The position numbers and the translations under genes are program-made. Shown here one piece after another: positions 8,299 through 15,963 of a stretch of 44,321 nt of DNA (positions are counted from its first letter, which is position 1; each line of letters begins with the position of its first letter). The DNA lies in contig JAJZQV010000016.1 in the NCBI GenBank assembly GCA_021803025.1, positions 1 through 44,321 on the forward strand. The letters run 5' to 3'. The stretch is from Actinomycetes bacterium. Its GTDB lineage: Bacteria; Actinomycetota; Actinomycetes; Propionibacteriales; Propionibacteriaceae. The notes beneath the pieces were generated by a model. The model saw only the letters and a program-made list of their open reading frames with translations, made no database searches and had not been told where the DNA came from.

Positions 8299-9156
8299 AT
8301 GCAGTGGTGGCACGCGATTCTGCTGGGCATCGTCGAGGGGCTCACCGAGTTCCTGCCGATCTCGAGCACCGGTCACCTGACCGTGGTCGAGAAGCTCCTC
8401 GGGTACCAGATCCAGGATCCCGGGGTCACGGCCTTCACCGCCATCATCCAGGTCGGTGCGATCCTCGCGGCGGTGCTGTACTTCATCCGCGACATCGTCC
8501 GGCTGGCCGTAGCCTGGTTCAAGGGCCTGTTCTCCCGGGATGCCCGTGCGAACGTGGACTACCGGTTGGGCTGGGCCGTCATCGTGGGCTCGATCCCCAT
8601 CGCCATCGTGGGTCTGGCGGGACAGAAGCTCATCGAAGGTGCCTTGCGGAGCTTGTGGGCCGTCGCCGCCGGCCTGATCCTCTGGTCGGTCGTGCTGTTC
8701 CTCGCAGACCGGGCCTCCGCGCGGCAGACGGGGCGTCGTGGCGCTCCGCGGGGCGAGGAGTCGATCACCGTCGTGGACGCGCTCATCGTGGGCCTGTGGC
8801 AGTGCGTCGCACTCATCCCCGGCGTCTCCAGATCCGGCGCGACGATCTCCGGCGCTCTGTTCCGCGGCATCGACCGCGTCACGGCGACACGATGGAGCTT
8901 CTTCCTCGGGATCCCGGCGCTAGTCGCGGCCGGTGGGTTCGAGACCGTCAAGGCGTTCAAGAACGTCCACGACACGGTGGGCTGGATCCCCACCCTGATC
9001 GGTACGGCTGTCGCGTTCGTCGTCGCGTACGCCTCGATCGCCTGGCTGCTGCGCTTCGTGGCCCACCACCGCTTCACGGCGTTCGTCGTCTACCGCGTGG
9101 TCGCCGGCCTCGCCGTCGTCGGCCTCATCGCCTCGGGAATCGTCACCGCGAGCTGA
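8299..9156 (+). CDS. uppP: Undecaprenyl-diphosphatase
   Basis: This integral membrane BacA/UppP phosphatase recycles undecaprenyl diphosphate for cell-wall synthesis and gives background bacitracin resistance. The 285-residue protein contains both signature motifs: GIVEGLTEFLPISSTGHL near the N-terminus and PGVSRSGATI near residue 175. Several hydrophobic segments alternate with these loops. GAAAGG lies before the ATG. The gene is 76 bp after accD and may be a separate transcription unit. Confidence 0.95.
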   Translation: MQWWHAILLGIVEGLTEFLPISSTGHLTVVEKLLGYQIQDPGVTAFTAIIQVGAILAAVLYFIRDIVRLAVAWFKGLFSRDARANVDYRLGWAVIVGSIPIAIVGLAGQKLIEGALRSLWAVAAGLILWSVVLFLADRASARQTGRRGAPRGEESITVVDALIVGLWQCVALIPGVSRSGATISGALFRGIDRVTATRWSFFLGIPALVAAGGFETVKAFKNVHDTVGWIPTLIGTAVAFVVAYASIAWLLRFVAHHRFTAFVVYRVVAGLAVVGLIASGIVTAS

Positions 9157-9180
9157 TCCGCCGGTCTGTAGGGTCGTGGG

Positions 9181-10158
9181 ATGCACACGCGCCAGGTCGG
9201 GACGTCGGGACTGCGCGTGTCCCGGCTCGGCCTGGGGACGATGACGTGGGGGCGTGACACCTCCGCTCGTGACGCGGACGCGCTCTTCGGTGCCTTCCGC
9301 GCCGCCGGTGGAACGCTCCTCGACACAGCCGCCGCGTACGGGCATGGCGAGGTCGAGCGGCTCATCGGGGCGGTCGTCGCGAAGGCGGGATGCCGTGACG
9401 AGATCGTCCTCGCGACGAAAGCTGGCTTCGTGCTGCGCGACGGCGCTCGGGTCGTGGACACGTCGCGGCGCACGCTGCTCGACGACCTCGCCGGGTCCCT
9501 GCGGCGGCTCCGTACGGACGCTGTCGACCTGTGGCAGGTGCACGCCTGGGGCGACGCGCCCATCGAGGAGACCCTGTCGGCCGTCGACCATGCGGTCACC
9601 GCCGGCATGGCCCGGTACGCGGGAGTGTCGAACTTCGTGGGCTGGCAGACGGCCCAGGCGGTCACGTGGCAGAGGGCCGTGCCCGGCCGGGCTCCCCTCA
9701 TCTCGACGCAGGTCGAGTACAGCCTCCTCGCCCGGCGAGCGGAGGTCGAGATCCTGCCGGCTGTACGGGCGATGGGGCTCGGCTTCTTCGCCTGGTCACC
9801 TCTCGGTCGTGGCGTGCTCACGGGCGCGTACCGGACAGGGACGCCGCGCACCTCGCGCGGGGCCTCGGACCATCTCGGTTGGTTCGTCGAGCAGTACCTC
9901 GATCCTCGCTCGGCCGGCGTCGTGGAGGCGGTGGCGAAGGCAGCCGACGGACTCGACCTCACGCCCGCGCAGGTGGCGCTGCTGTGGGTACGGGACGCGC
10001 CGGGGGTGACCGCTCCCCTGCTGGGGGCACGTACGGTCGGGCAGCTCCAGCCGTACCTCCGCGTCGAGGACACCGAGCTCCCCCTCCCCATCGCCCAGGC
10101 TCTCGACGACGTGTCGGGTGGGCCGCACTACGGGCGGGCGGAAGGCCAGGCCGGCTGA
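9181..10158 (+). CDS. Aldo/keto reductase
   Basis: The 325-residue TIM-barrel NADPH-dependent oxidoreductase resembles the YajO/Tas-like branch. It has LGLGTMTWG at the N-terminus, the catalytic Tyr in DTAAAYGHGEVE (about residue 56), the Lys in LATKAGF (about 80) and DAVDLWQVHAWGD, where HxHx is replaced by HAW. FFAWSPLGRGVLTG lies near residue 205. TAGGGT ends 6 nt before ATG 9181 and no ribosome-binding site is seen, so the mRNA may be leaderless. The substrate is unknown. The DinB remnant that follows overlaps its 3' end. Confidence 0.88.
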   Translation: MHTRQVGTSGLRVSRLGLGTMTWGRDTSARDADALFGAFRAAGGTLLDTAAAYGHGEVERLIGAVVAKAGCRDEIVLATKAGFVLRDGARVVDTSRRTLLDDLAGSLRRLRTDAVDLWQVHAWGDAPIEETLSAVDHAVTAGMARYAGVSNFVGWQTAQAVTWQRAVPGRAPLISTQVEYSLLARRAEVEILPAVRAMGLGFFAWSPLGRGVLTGAYRTGTPRTSRGASDHLGWFVEQYLDPRSAGVVEAVAKAADGLDLTPAQVALLWVRDAPGVTAPLLGARTVGQLQPYLRVEDTELPLPIAQALDDVSGGPHYGRAEGQAG

Positions 10159-10495
10159 GACCAAGGAGATCCTGGCGCGCTACCTGTCGGCCGCGGCGCG
10201 ACGCGCTCAGCTGGGGGCTCGAGGGCCCCTCGACGCCGAGGGGCACGTACTGTGGTGGCCGCCGGAGCGGAACCCCGCGACTCTCGGGCTGGTCCTCGTC
10301 CACCTCCAGCACGACCTCACGCGACACGCGGGGCATGCCGACATCATCAGCGAGCTCATCGACGGTGCGGCCAGGCTCCACGCGGGCAAGACAAACCTCC
10401 CGGACCGCGAGACAAACCTCCCGGACCGCGACGCCGACTGGTGGCACGCGGACGTCGCGCGCCTCGAGGAGACCGCTCGTCGGGCCGGAGCCTGA
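10118..10495 (+). pseudogene. DinB/DUF664 family remnant, N-terminal part missing
   Basis: The frame encodes only the C-terminal half of a DUF664/DinB four-helix protein. Segments LWWPPERNPATLGLVLVH, RHAGHADIISELIDGAA and the closing NLPDRDADWWHADVARLEE match the family pattern, with metal-ligand His in RHAGHAD. Family members are about 160-180 residues, and the first 80-90, including the N-terminal His, are absent. The nearest in-frame ATG (10118) lies inside the aldo/keto reductase gene. A 21-bp tandem repeat at 10391-10431 duplicates seven residues (TNLPDRE). I read it as a decayed remnant; a short functional protein is less likely. Confidence 0.6.
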
Positions 10496-10519
10496 ATCGC
10501 ATCACCGGCACAAGGTTGC

Positions 10520-10525
10520 TATAGT
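10520..10525 (+). promoter_or_regulatory. Candidate -10 of tRNA-Leu promoter
   Basis: TATAGT preceded by TGC forms an extended -10 (TGCTATAGT) about 31 bp before the tRNA-Leu gene. No convincing -35 is needed for such a promoter and none stands out. Confidence 0.5.
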
Positions 10526-10556
10526 CGTCCGGGCCGGTGGAGACACCGGAGCACTC

Positions 10557-10641
10557 GTCCGGGTGGCGGAATAGGTAGACGCGCTAGCTTGAGGTGCTAG
10601 TGCCCGTTAAGGGCATGGAGGTTCAAGTCCTCTCTCGGACA
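10557..10641 (+). tRNA. tRNA-Leu (anticodon GAG)
   Basis: The cloverleaf folds fully. The acceptor is GTCCGGG with CTCGGAC (one G-U pair). The anticodon stem CTAGC/GCTAG holds the loop TTGAGGT with anticodon GAG. A long class II variable arm GCCCGTTAAGGGC follows, then the T arm GAGG-TTCAAGT-CCTC. The discriminator is A and CCA is not encoded. The 3' end forms the left boundary repeat of the cobalamin block. Confidence 0.96.
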
Positions 10642-10642
10642 C
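10622..10642 (+). repeat. attL-like core: 3' end of tRNA-Leu
   Basis: TTCAAGTCCTCTCTC followed by one variable base and GACAC recurs in the same orientation at 35440-35460, with 20 of 21 bases identical. The tRNA-Leu gene itself stays intact on this side. Such duplicated tRNA 3' ends mark sites used by tyrosine integrases. Confidence 0.6.
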
Positions 10643-10745
10643 AGTTTTGGATGGCTCGCTGACTACGTGAAACACAACCTGGCAAGGACTTTCGTCCTTG
10701 TCGGTTGTGGCCACGAGTGGACACAAGTGCCCTCTAGTGGCCATT

Positions 10746-10756
10746 CATTCCCCACG
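10746..10756 (+). repeat. Arm-type repeat inside the left boundary
   Basis: CATTCCCCACG (13 bases match if the following CA is included) lies about 105 bp inside the left core. Two tandem copies lie about 75-95 bp inside the right core at 35344-35365. This arrangement resembles integrase arm-binding sites. The gene-free stretch 10642-11048 holds this repeat, the integrase remnant at 10858 and otherwise nothing I recognise. Confidence 0.5.
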
Positions 10757-10857
10757 CAATCGCACGCCTGGCGCACGGAGGGACTGCCACCCCCTCCGGC
10801 GGAAGTCCACCGATCGGACATGTCACCCGTTACGGACCGTGACGGGAGGGCCGCTCC

Positions 10858-10905
10858 ATGGCTAGCCGGCGTGCGAAGGGTAAGCGTGCCTTCGGTGAGA
10901 TCTCC
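10858..10905 (+). pseudogene. Possible N-terminal remnant of a tyrosine integrase
   Basis: The ATG at 10858 opens a frame beginning MASRRAKGKRAFGEI, the kind of basic start (followed by RKLPSGRY-type sequence) common in actinobacterial phage and element integrases. After about 16 residues the similarity stops and no Arg or Tyr catalytic motifs follow. Its position just inside the left att-like repeat is where an integrase gene would be expected. The evidence is short, so the call is tentative. Confidence 0.4.
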
Positions 10906-11048
10906 AACTGCACCAATCCGGTCGAGTTGAGCACCCTGGCCAGCCACCATCCTCACCTCACGGCGGGAGTGCTTTGGCGACACGACTTGCTTCCTTCTCC
11001 CAGATGGGCGCCGTCGTCCATTGCGTTCATCAGAGCGACTGCTAGGGA

Positions 11049-12548
11049 TCACGCCTTGTTCGCGGTTTCCTCGCGTTGGGCGGCATCGGCCGGTTGCGCC
11101 ACCGGCCGTTGACGGAGCAGGTCCCGACTGAGCACTGCGTACAGGGCCGCGCTGACCGCGAAGCCGAGGAGGTAACCCAGGCTGCTTTCGGCGAAGATAC
11201 CCACGGCTAGCGGCCCGGTGAACAGCGGTGACGCTGTGAATAGCAGGCCGATGATGGTGCCGGCGAGCCACGAGACGAGGGCTGGAAGCCGAACCGCGGG
11301 GTTGACCACGCGCAGGGCGGGATGGGTGGCCTGGGTGAGCTCGCTCGACTCGAGGCAGGCCCTGTCGTAGCCGCGACGAAGCGCCATGTCGACGATGCAG
11401 ACCGCCGCCCAGGTTGCGACACCGCAGGCGAGAAGCTGCACGAAGCTGACCAAGAAGCCAGAGAAGTCTGCTTGCACGACCATGATGTAGACGCCGGCGA
11501 GAAGGATCACCGCTCCGTCGATCACGACGGTACGTGACCGGCGCATCCGGACGCCGAGAGCGAGCAGGTTCAGGCCTGAGGAGTAGAGGCCCATCACGAG
11601 CTGCGCCAACAGGCCACCGATCGCGGCCAGCAGATAGGGAACTGCCAGCCAGGCGGGAAGAACCGCGCCGATCGCAGCGATCGGGTCTGTGGACGTAGCG
11701 AGTCCATCGACGGTGCTGCTCAACAGGATGCCCACGATGATGAGGACGACCAGGGGGGCTGCAGACCCGAGGGTCGTCCAGCCCACGATGGCGGCTCCAC
11801 GTTCGCGTCGAGGCAAGTACCGGGTGTAGTCGGCAGCCAGGTTGGTCCAGCTGATCCCGGTGCTGGCCGCGACGATGCCGGTACCACCGACAAAGGCGAG
11901 CCACGACCCTGGATGAATCGCCAGGACTGCCGTCCAGTGTGTGCTCATGACGAGCCACGGCAGCACGGCCATGGTCAGCAGGCCGAAGGTCCAGGTCACG
12001 AAGCGCTGGACAGCCACGATCGTCGCGTGGCCGAGCCGTCCGAGCAGGAGCGCTGCCACAGAGACAGCGAGCAGGGAGACGAGCATCCATGGGGCGGTCG
12101 CGGGAACATGCCAGACCGTTGTCAACAGTGCGAGGAGCGCGTACGCCGCAATGACAGCCGTCAGCGTCTCCCAGCCGAGAAGGCTTATCCAGCTCACGAG
12201 TGTCGGGGCGAGGTTGCCCTTCCGGCCGAACGGGATCCGGGAAAGGCCGAGCATGGGGGCGCCACCCCATTTGCCCGCGACTCCCAGTACGCCGACCAGC
12301 ACGAAGGACACGACGGACCCCACGATCGCGGCGGCCGCGCCCTGCCACACGTTGAGTCCGAGGGTGGTGAGGACGGCACCGTAGACGATGCCGACGACGC
12401 CGATATTGGCGCCGAGCCACACCCAGAACAGCTCTGAGGCGGTGCCGTGCCGGTGCTCGTCGGCGATGGATTCGATGCCAGCGGTTTCAACCGACCAGGG
12501 TCGGTCTGCAGCCGTATGGTCGGGCAGGTGGTCAGTACGAGGGGACAT
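11049..12548 (-). CDS. NCS1-family nucleobase:cation symporter under B12 riboswitch control
   Basis: The 499-residue membrane protein has about 12 hydrophobic segments and the NCS1 N-terminal signature (VETAGIESIADEHRHGTAS, then WVWLGANIGVVGIVYG). It also has GISWTNLAADYTRYLPR near residue 240, as in CodB-type permeases. NCS1 proteins import purines, pyrimidines, hydantoins or thiamine-type compounds with H+ or Na+. The gene lies directly downstream of a cobalamin riboswitch in the same orientation and follows cbiMNQO. I therefore infer a cobalamin-related cargo such as 5,6-dimethylbenzimidazole or alpha-ribazole. Cytosine uptake, as the family name suggests, is less likely given the regulation. 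The specificity itself is not visible in sequence. Confidence 0.85.
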   Translation of the reverse strand: MSPRTDHLPDHTAADRPWSVETAGIESIADEHRHGTASELFWVWLGANIGVVGIVYGAVLTTLGLNVWQGAAAAIVGSVVSFVLVGVLGVAGKWGGAPMLGLSRIPFGRKGNLAPTLVSWISLLGWETLTAVIAAYALLALLTTVWHVPATAPWMLVSLLAVSVAALLLGRLGHATIVAVQRFVTWTFGLLTMAVLPWLVMSTHWTAVLAIHPGSWLAFVGGTGIVAASTGISWTNLAADYTRYLPRRERGAAIVGWTTLGSAAPLVVLIIVGILLSSTVDGLATSTDPIAAIGAVLPAWLAVPYLLAAIGGLLAQLVMGLYSSGLNLLALGVRMRRSRTVVIDGAVILLAGVYIMVVQADFSGFLVSFVQLLACGVATWAAVCIVDMALRRGYDRACLESSELTQATHPALRVVNPAVRLPALVSWLAGTIIGLLFTASPLFTGPLAVGIFAESSLGYLLGFAVSAALYAVLSRDLLRQRPVAQPADAAQREETANKA

Positions 12549-12597
12549 CGTGAATGGGTCTCCGCTTCGGTGTCCGCCGGTTCCACGGGCGGGTCAG

Positions 12598-12800
12598 CCT
12601 TTCGCAAGGCCGGTCTCCTGGCTCCCGGATCGCCGCTCTCTCCCGCCTTCCCAGGCCATCGGCCCAGTGGCACATCGGGGAGAACTTCCCGGTCACAGTG
12701 GCGGGCCCGCGCCGGACTCACACCGGCTTCCCGATTCTTCCCCACCGTCATGGCGCTTGTGAGCAGACCCATTGGGCGGGGACACCTTGCGACGTTGCGC
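12598..12800 (-). promoter_or_regulatory. Cobalamin riboswitch upstream of the NCS1 permease
   Basis: Read on the minus strand, the leader contains GAAGCCGGTGTGAGTCCGGC, then GCCACTGTGAC (B12 box) and GGAGCCAGGAGACCGGCC, in the order and spacing of cobalamin riboswitches. It starts after the cbiO stop and ends about 50 nt before the permease ATG. A -10-like TACGGT lies upstream near 12807. Elevated cobalamin would be expected to shut off the permease. Confidence 0.9.
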
Positions 12801-12886
12801 CAACCGTAGCAAGGCACCTGCCGGTCCGTGCACGCGCCAAGGAACTTCTCCGGAACACACGGCAACCGTGGCGCCCGGCCCGGCCC

Positions 12887-13735
12887 TCAACCGAGCCGAG
12901 AACGCCCTGATGCGACCGGCGTGAACTCGAGGTTGACGGCATCGACCAGGGCGTCGATGTCCCGGATGCCGCGGAGGTCGAGGCCGAGTTGGGCGGCGGC
13001 CTGCAGCACCAAGGGCCTGCGCAGCCGTGCGCCCATCACCAGGTCGGCGTCGCCGAGCATCTCGGTCGGACTTCCATGCCGCACGAGCCCGTCGACCAAG
13101 ACGGCGACGGAGTCGGCCCACCTGAGCGCGAAGTCCACGTCGTGGGTGGCGATCACCACCGTCGTATGTGCGGCGAGGAGGCATTCGAGTGCGCTGACCA
13201 TCTCATCGACGCCGTGCGGATCGAGGCCCGCTGTCGGCTCGTCCAGGAGGACGATGGAGGGCTGCATGGCCAGGGCACCGGCGATGGCTACGCGCTTGCG
13301 CTGGCCGAAGGAGAGTTCCTGGATGGGCCGCTCGGCAAGGTCGGTGATTGAGAGCAGCGACAAGGCTTGACCGACCCTGCCGCGAACCTCTGCCTCGGAT
13401 AGGCCCAGGTTCATCGGGCCGAAGGAGATGTCCCGGTAGACGTCGGCGGCGAAGAGCTGGTCGTCAGGGTTCTGTGCCACGAGTTGCACGACTTGTCGGT
13501 GCGTCTTCAGCGCCGCCCGGCCGTAGCCGACAGCCTGACCGTCGACCAGTACGTGACCTGCCGAGGGCCGCACCGACCCGGCGAGGGTGCGCAGGAGGGT
13601 GGTCTTTCCCGATCCGTTCGCGCCCAGCAGCGCCAGCCGCTTGGCCTTGGGTATGTGCAGGTGGGCGCCGTTCAGGACTTGCCGGTGACCGAAAGAGACC
13701 TCGACCCCATCAGCAGCGAGCTCGCGGGGGCTCAT
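12887..13735 (-). CDS. cbiO: Cobalt ECF transporter ATPase
   Basis: The 282-residue ABC ATPase energises cobalt import with CbiM, CbiN and CbiQ. It has Walker A GANGSGKTT (about residue 37), the Q-loop in VAQNPDDQLF, the signature LSFGQRKRVAIAGAL, Walker B IVLLDEPTAGLDPHG and the switch His in IATHDVDF. The start is ATG 13735 and overlaps the cbiQ stop (ATGA). It is the last gene of the cbiMNQO set. The C-terminal tail (about 235-282) resembles that of other CbiO proteins. Confidence 0.94.
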   Translation of the reverse strand: MSPRELAADGVEVSFGHRQVLNGAHLHIPKAKRLALLGANGSGKTTLLRTLAGSVRPSAGHVLVDGQAVGYGRAALKTHRQVVQLVAQNPDDQLFAADVYRDISFGPMNLGLSEAEVRGRVGQALSLLSITDLAERPIQELSFGQRKRVAIAGALAMQPSIVLLDEPTAGLDPHGVDEMVSALECLLAAHTTVVIATHDVDFALRWADSVAVLVDGLVRHGSPTEMLGDADLVMGARLRRPLVLQAAAQLGLDLRGIRDIDALVDAVNLEFTPVASGRSRLG

Positions 13736-14490
13736 CTCAGCACCGCCCAGGCGACCGAGGTGCCGGTGAGCACGGCCAGGAGCGCGATGCTCCCCGCCAG
13801 AAACCGCCCCGACCGCACCCGGTCCGGCTCCAGGGTGCACAGCCTGTCGTCGTAGCCCCGACCCGAGAGCCCGGCCTCCAGACGCCGCGCCCGGTCCCAC
13901 GACCTGACGAACAGCACCGCGACTCCCATCGAGGCTGAGCGCATCGCCGCCGACCGGGTCGCGTAGCCCAGCCTCGCCACCTGGGCGTCATGGATCGCGG
14001 CGGCGCTCTCCAGAAGCCCCACAGTGAACCGGTAGATCAGCGAACCGATCTCGATCAGAGGATCCGGGACGTGCGCCCGACGCAACGCCGCGAACAGGTC
14101 GACGATCGGAGTTGAGCAGGCCAACGTGAACATTGCCAGCGTCGCAGCGACCGCTCGCACCGCCAGCGCTGCGGCCATAGCCGATCCTGCCGGCGTCACC
14201 TCCAGCCCGGGTCCTGCGTCCCAGGTCGGGCTCACGGCCACCGTCGCGACACCGATCAGGATCGAGAGCAGTGGCAGCCAGCTGATGCGCCACAACCTGG
14301 TCAGACCGACGCGGATCGGACCCAGCAGAAGGGCCAGACTCACCGACGCCACCGCTACCCCACCGGGTACGGGAGGCAGGGTGACCGCCGCCAGCAGGAG
14401 CCCGAGCGTGAGGACAGCCTTGTCGCGCACCGACCTCGTGCGCCAAGGGCTCGTCCAGGCGGCTTGGTCCATCGCGAGCCCGTGGGCCAT
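13732..14490 (-). CDS. cbiQ: Cobalt ECF transporter transmembrane subunit
   Basis: The 252-residue membrane protein couples the ATPase to the substrate-binding CbiM/CbiN. Five to six hydrophobic segments are visible. The coupling-helix motif AALRRAHVPDPLIEIGSLIY and a second, LEAGLSGRGY, are the family's conserved contact sites for CbiO. ATG 14490 overlaps the cbiN stop and its own stop overlaps the cbiO start, giving tight translational coupling. Confidence 0.9.
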   Translation of the reverse strand: MAHGLAMDQAAWTSPWRTRSVRDKAVLTLGLLLAAVTLPPVPGGVAVASVSLALLLGPIRVGLTRLWRISWLPLLSILIGVATVAVSPTWDAGPGLEVTPAGSAMAAALAVRAVAATLAMFTLACSTPIVDLFAALRRAHVPDPLIEIGSLIYRFTVGLLESAAAIHDAQVARLGYATRSAAMRSASMGVAVLFVRSWDRARRLEAGLSGRGYDDRLCTLEPDRVRSGRFLAGSIALLAVLTGTSVAWAVLR

Positions 14491-14849
14491 CAGAGGGCCC
14501 CTTCGGGCGCGTCGCCGACCGGCGGTGTCATCGAGTCTTCGTGGAATGCCTTCTCGGCTCTCCGGCGTCCCCAATACCCGCCGACCGCGAACCCCAGGAC
14601 CGCTCCTCCGATCGCGGCTTGCAGCGCGAACAGGCCGGACTCGATCTCGGCGGACTTCGGCTGGAAGAACGGGGTGAACCAGGGTTTGTAGTTCGGGTCC
14701 GTCGCCTGGATCTGCGAAGTGGCCGCACTGTCGGTGCCGCCGAATCGGGTGACCGGGTTGGTGTGCATGCCACCGACGACGAAGCTGATCGCGAAGATCA
14801 CAACCAGAGCGACCAGGAGCCCGATAGTGACCGCTGTGCTGCGCCTCAT
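14490..14849 (-). CDS. cbiN: Cobalt transport accessory protein
   Basis: The 119-residue protein has two transmembrane segments with an extracytoplasmic loop. The loop shows the CbiN pattern PNYKPWFTPFFQPKSAEIES, and the second segment reads GLFALQAAIGGAVLGFAVG. CbiN helps CbiM load Co2+. The start may be ATG 14849 or GTG 14858, which adds three residues and overlaps the cbiM stop; neither has a perfect ribosome-binding site. Confidence 0.9.
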   Translation of the reverse strand: MRRSTAVTIGLLVALVVIFAISFVVGGMHTNPVTRFGGTDSAATSQIQATDPNYKPWFTPFFQPKSAEIESGLFALQAAIGGAVLGFAVGGYWGRRRAEKAFHEDSMTPPVGDAPEGAL

Positions 14850-14850
14850 C

Positions 14851-15537
14851 TCAGGCACCTGTCTTCGCGTGCTCCGCCGTCTTGATCACGCCGAGTCTCT
14901 CGAGCTCAGGTCGGGCGACGTCGGTCAGCAGCCTGAATACCAGCACGCCGAGGATCCCTTCGGCGATCGCGAGGGGGATCTGGGAGATCGCGAAGATGCT
15001 CATGAACTTGGCGACGGAACCGAGCAGGCCGCTGACCGGGTCGGGGAAGGCGATGCCGAGCTGGACCGATGTGACTACGTAGGTTGACAGGTCCGCGAAC
15101 GCCAGGGCCGAGAAGACGCCGACGTTCTGGTTCCACCCGAGCCTGCTGGACAGCCGCCAGCATGTGTAGCCCACCCAAGGCCCGGCGATGCCCATGCTGA
15201 ACACGTTGGCTCCGAGCGTGGTGATTCCGCCATGGGCGAGGAGCAGGGCCTGGAAGATCAGCACGATCGTGGACAGGAACGCCATCACTGGTGGACGGAA
15301 CAGAACGGCGCCGAGCCCCGTGCCGGTGGGGTGCGACGAGCTGCCGGTCACCGACGGCAGCTTGATGGAGGAGAGCACGAACGTGAACGCTCCGGCGGCA
15401 GCGAGGAGAAGCCTCGACTCGGGGTCTTCCTTCGACTGCTTGATGACCTGTCGAGCGCCATGGACCACGAACGGCGCCGAGAGCGCGTACCAGACGACGC
15501 AGTCTGTGATGGGCAGAAAACCCTCAGCGATATGCAT
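14851..15537 (-). CDS. cbiM: Cobalt ECF transporter substrate-binding subunit
   Basis: The 228-residue membrane protein begins MHIAEGFLP. That N-terminus is essential in this family because the N-terminal amine and His2 bind the metal. [20 protein letters not shown] (about residues 60-80) holds the additional metal-ligand His, and [19 protein letters not shown] is also typical of CbiM. The start is fixed by the MHIAEGFLP motif at 15537. The gene is led by a cobalamin riboswitch, so cobalt uptake is expected to fall when cobalamin is plentiful. Confidence 0.95.
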   Translation of the reverse strand: MHIAEGFLPITDCVVWYALSAPFVVHGARQVIKQSKEDPESRLLLAAAGAFTFVLSSIKLPSVTGSSSHPTGTGLGAVLFRPPVMAFLSTIVLIFQALLLAHGGITTLGANVFSMGIAGPWVGYTCWRLSSRLGWNQNVGVFSALAFADLSTYVVTSVQLGIAFPDPVSGLLGSVAKFMSIFAISQIPLAIAEGILGVLVFRLLTDVARPELERLGVIKTAEHAKTGA

Positions 15538-15554
15538 GAGTTCCCCTTCAAAGG

Positions 15555-15720
15555 ATGTTGGCCTCAGGAACCGACGCCCACATCCGTGTCTGGCTCCCCC
15601 AGTCGTAGGGGTCACAGTGGCCGATCCGTCCCGGATTCACACCGGGTTCCGGACGTAGGCGGCATTTGATCCTTGCACCCCTGCTTTCAGGGCCGACGGG
15701 GAACCCCCTCATCCAGCCTC
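15555..15720 (-). promoter_or_regulatory. Cobalamin riboswitch upstream of cbiMNQO
   Basis: On the minus strand: GGAACCCGGTGTGAATCCGG, then GCCACTGTGACCCC (B12 box), then GGGGGAGCCAGACACGG. The element ends just before cbiM. It faces away from a second riboswitch (15795-15945), so two B12 sensors leave one short promoter region in opposite directions. Confidence 0.9.
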
Positions 15721-15794
15721 GTCTTCGGCTATCGGGCAGGGATGTCCCACCCGACTGTGGACCGCCACCCCCTTCGCGGTCACCCATGGGGGCT

Positions 15795-15945
15795 GTGCCA
15801 GACTGAGCGTCGCAGCGATGTGTCGAGGAACTCCGGTGAGCCCACTTGGGCGATTCCGGGACGGTCCCGCCACTGTTATCGACCGTGCCAGGCACGCCAC
15901 CGGGAGCCAGGAACTCGCCTTGCTGCAGAGCGAATATCGGGCGAG
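15795..15945 (+). promoter_or_regulatory. Cobalamin riboswitch upstream of cobA
   Basis: On the plus strand: GAGGAACTCCGGTGAG (15825), CCGCCACTGTTATCGACC (B12 box, about 15867) and GGGAGCCAGGAACTCGCC (15902). The GAGGAGG ribosome-binding site follows at about 15953. The promoter must lie in the about 75 bp shared with the opposite riboswitch. Confidence 0.9.
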
Positions 15946-15963
15946 GACACCTGAGGAGGCTCC

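Noticed and set aside
10391-10431. Tandem repeat as a CRISPR fragment
   Set aside because: There are only two adjoining 21-bp units without spacers, and they encode a 7-residue duplication in the DinB remnant.
11049-12548. Naming the permease codB (cytosine permease)
   Set aside because: Family membership is clear but specificity is not; no codA or pyrimidine genes are nearby, and the B12 riboswitch points to another substrate.
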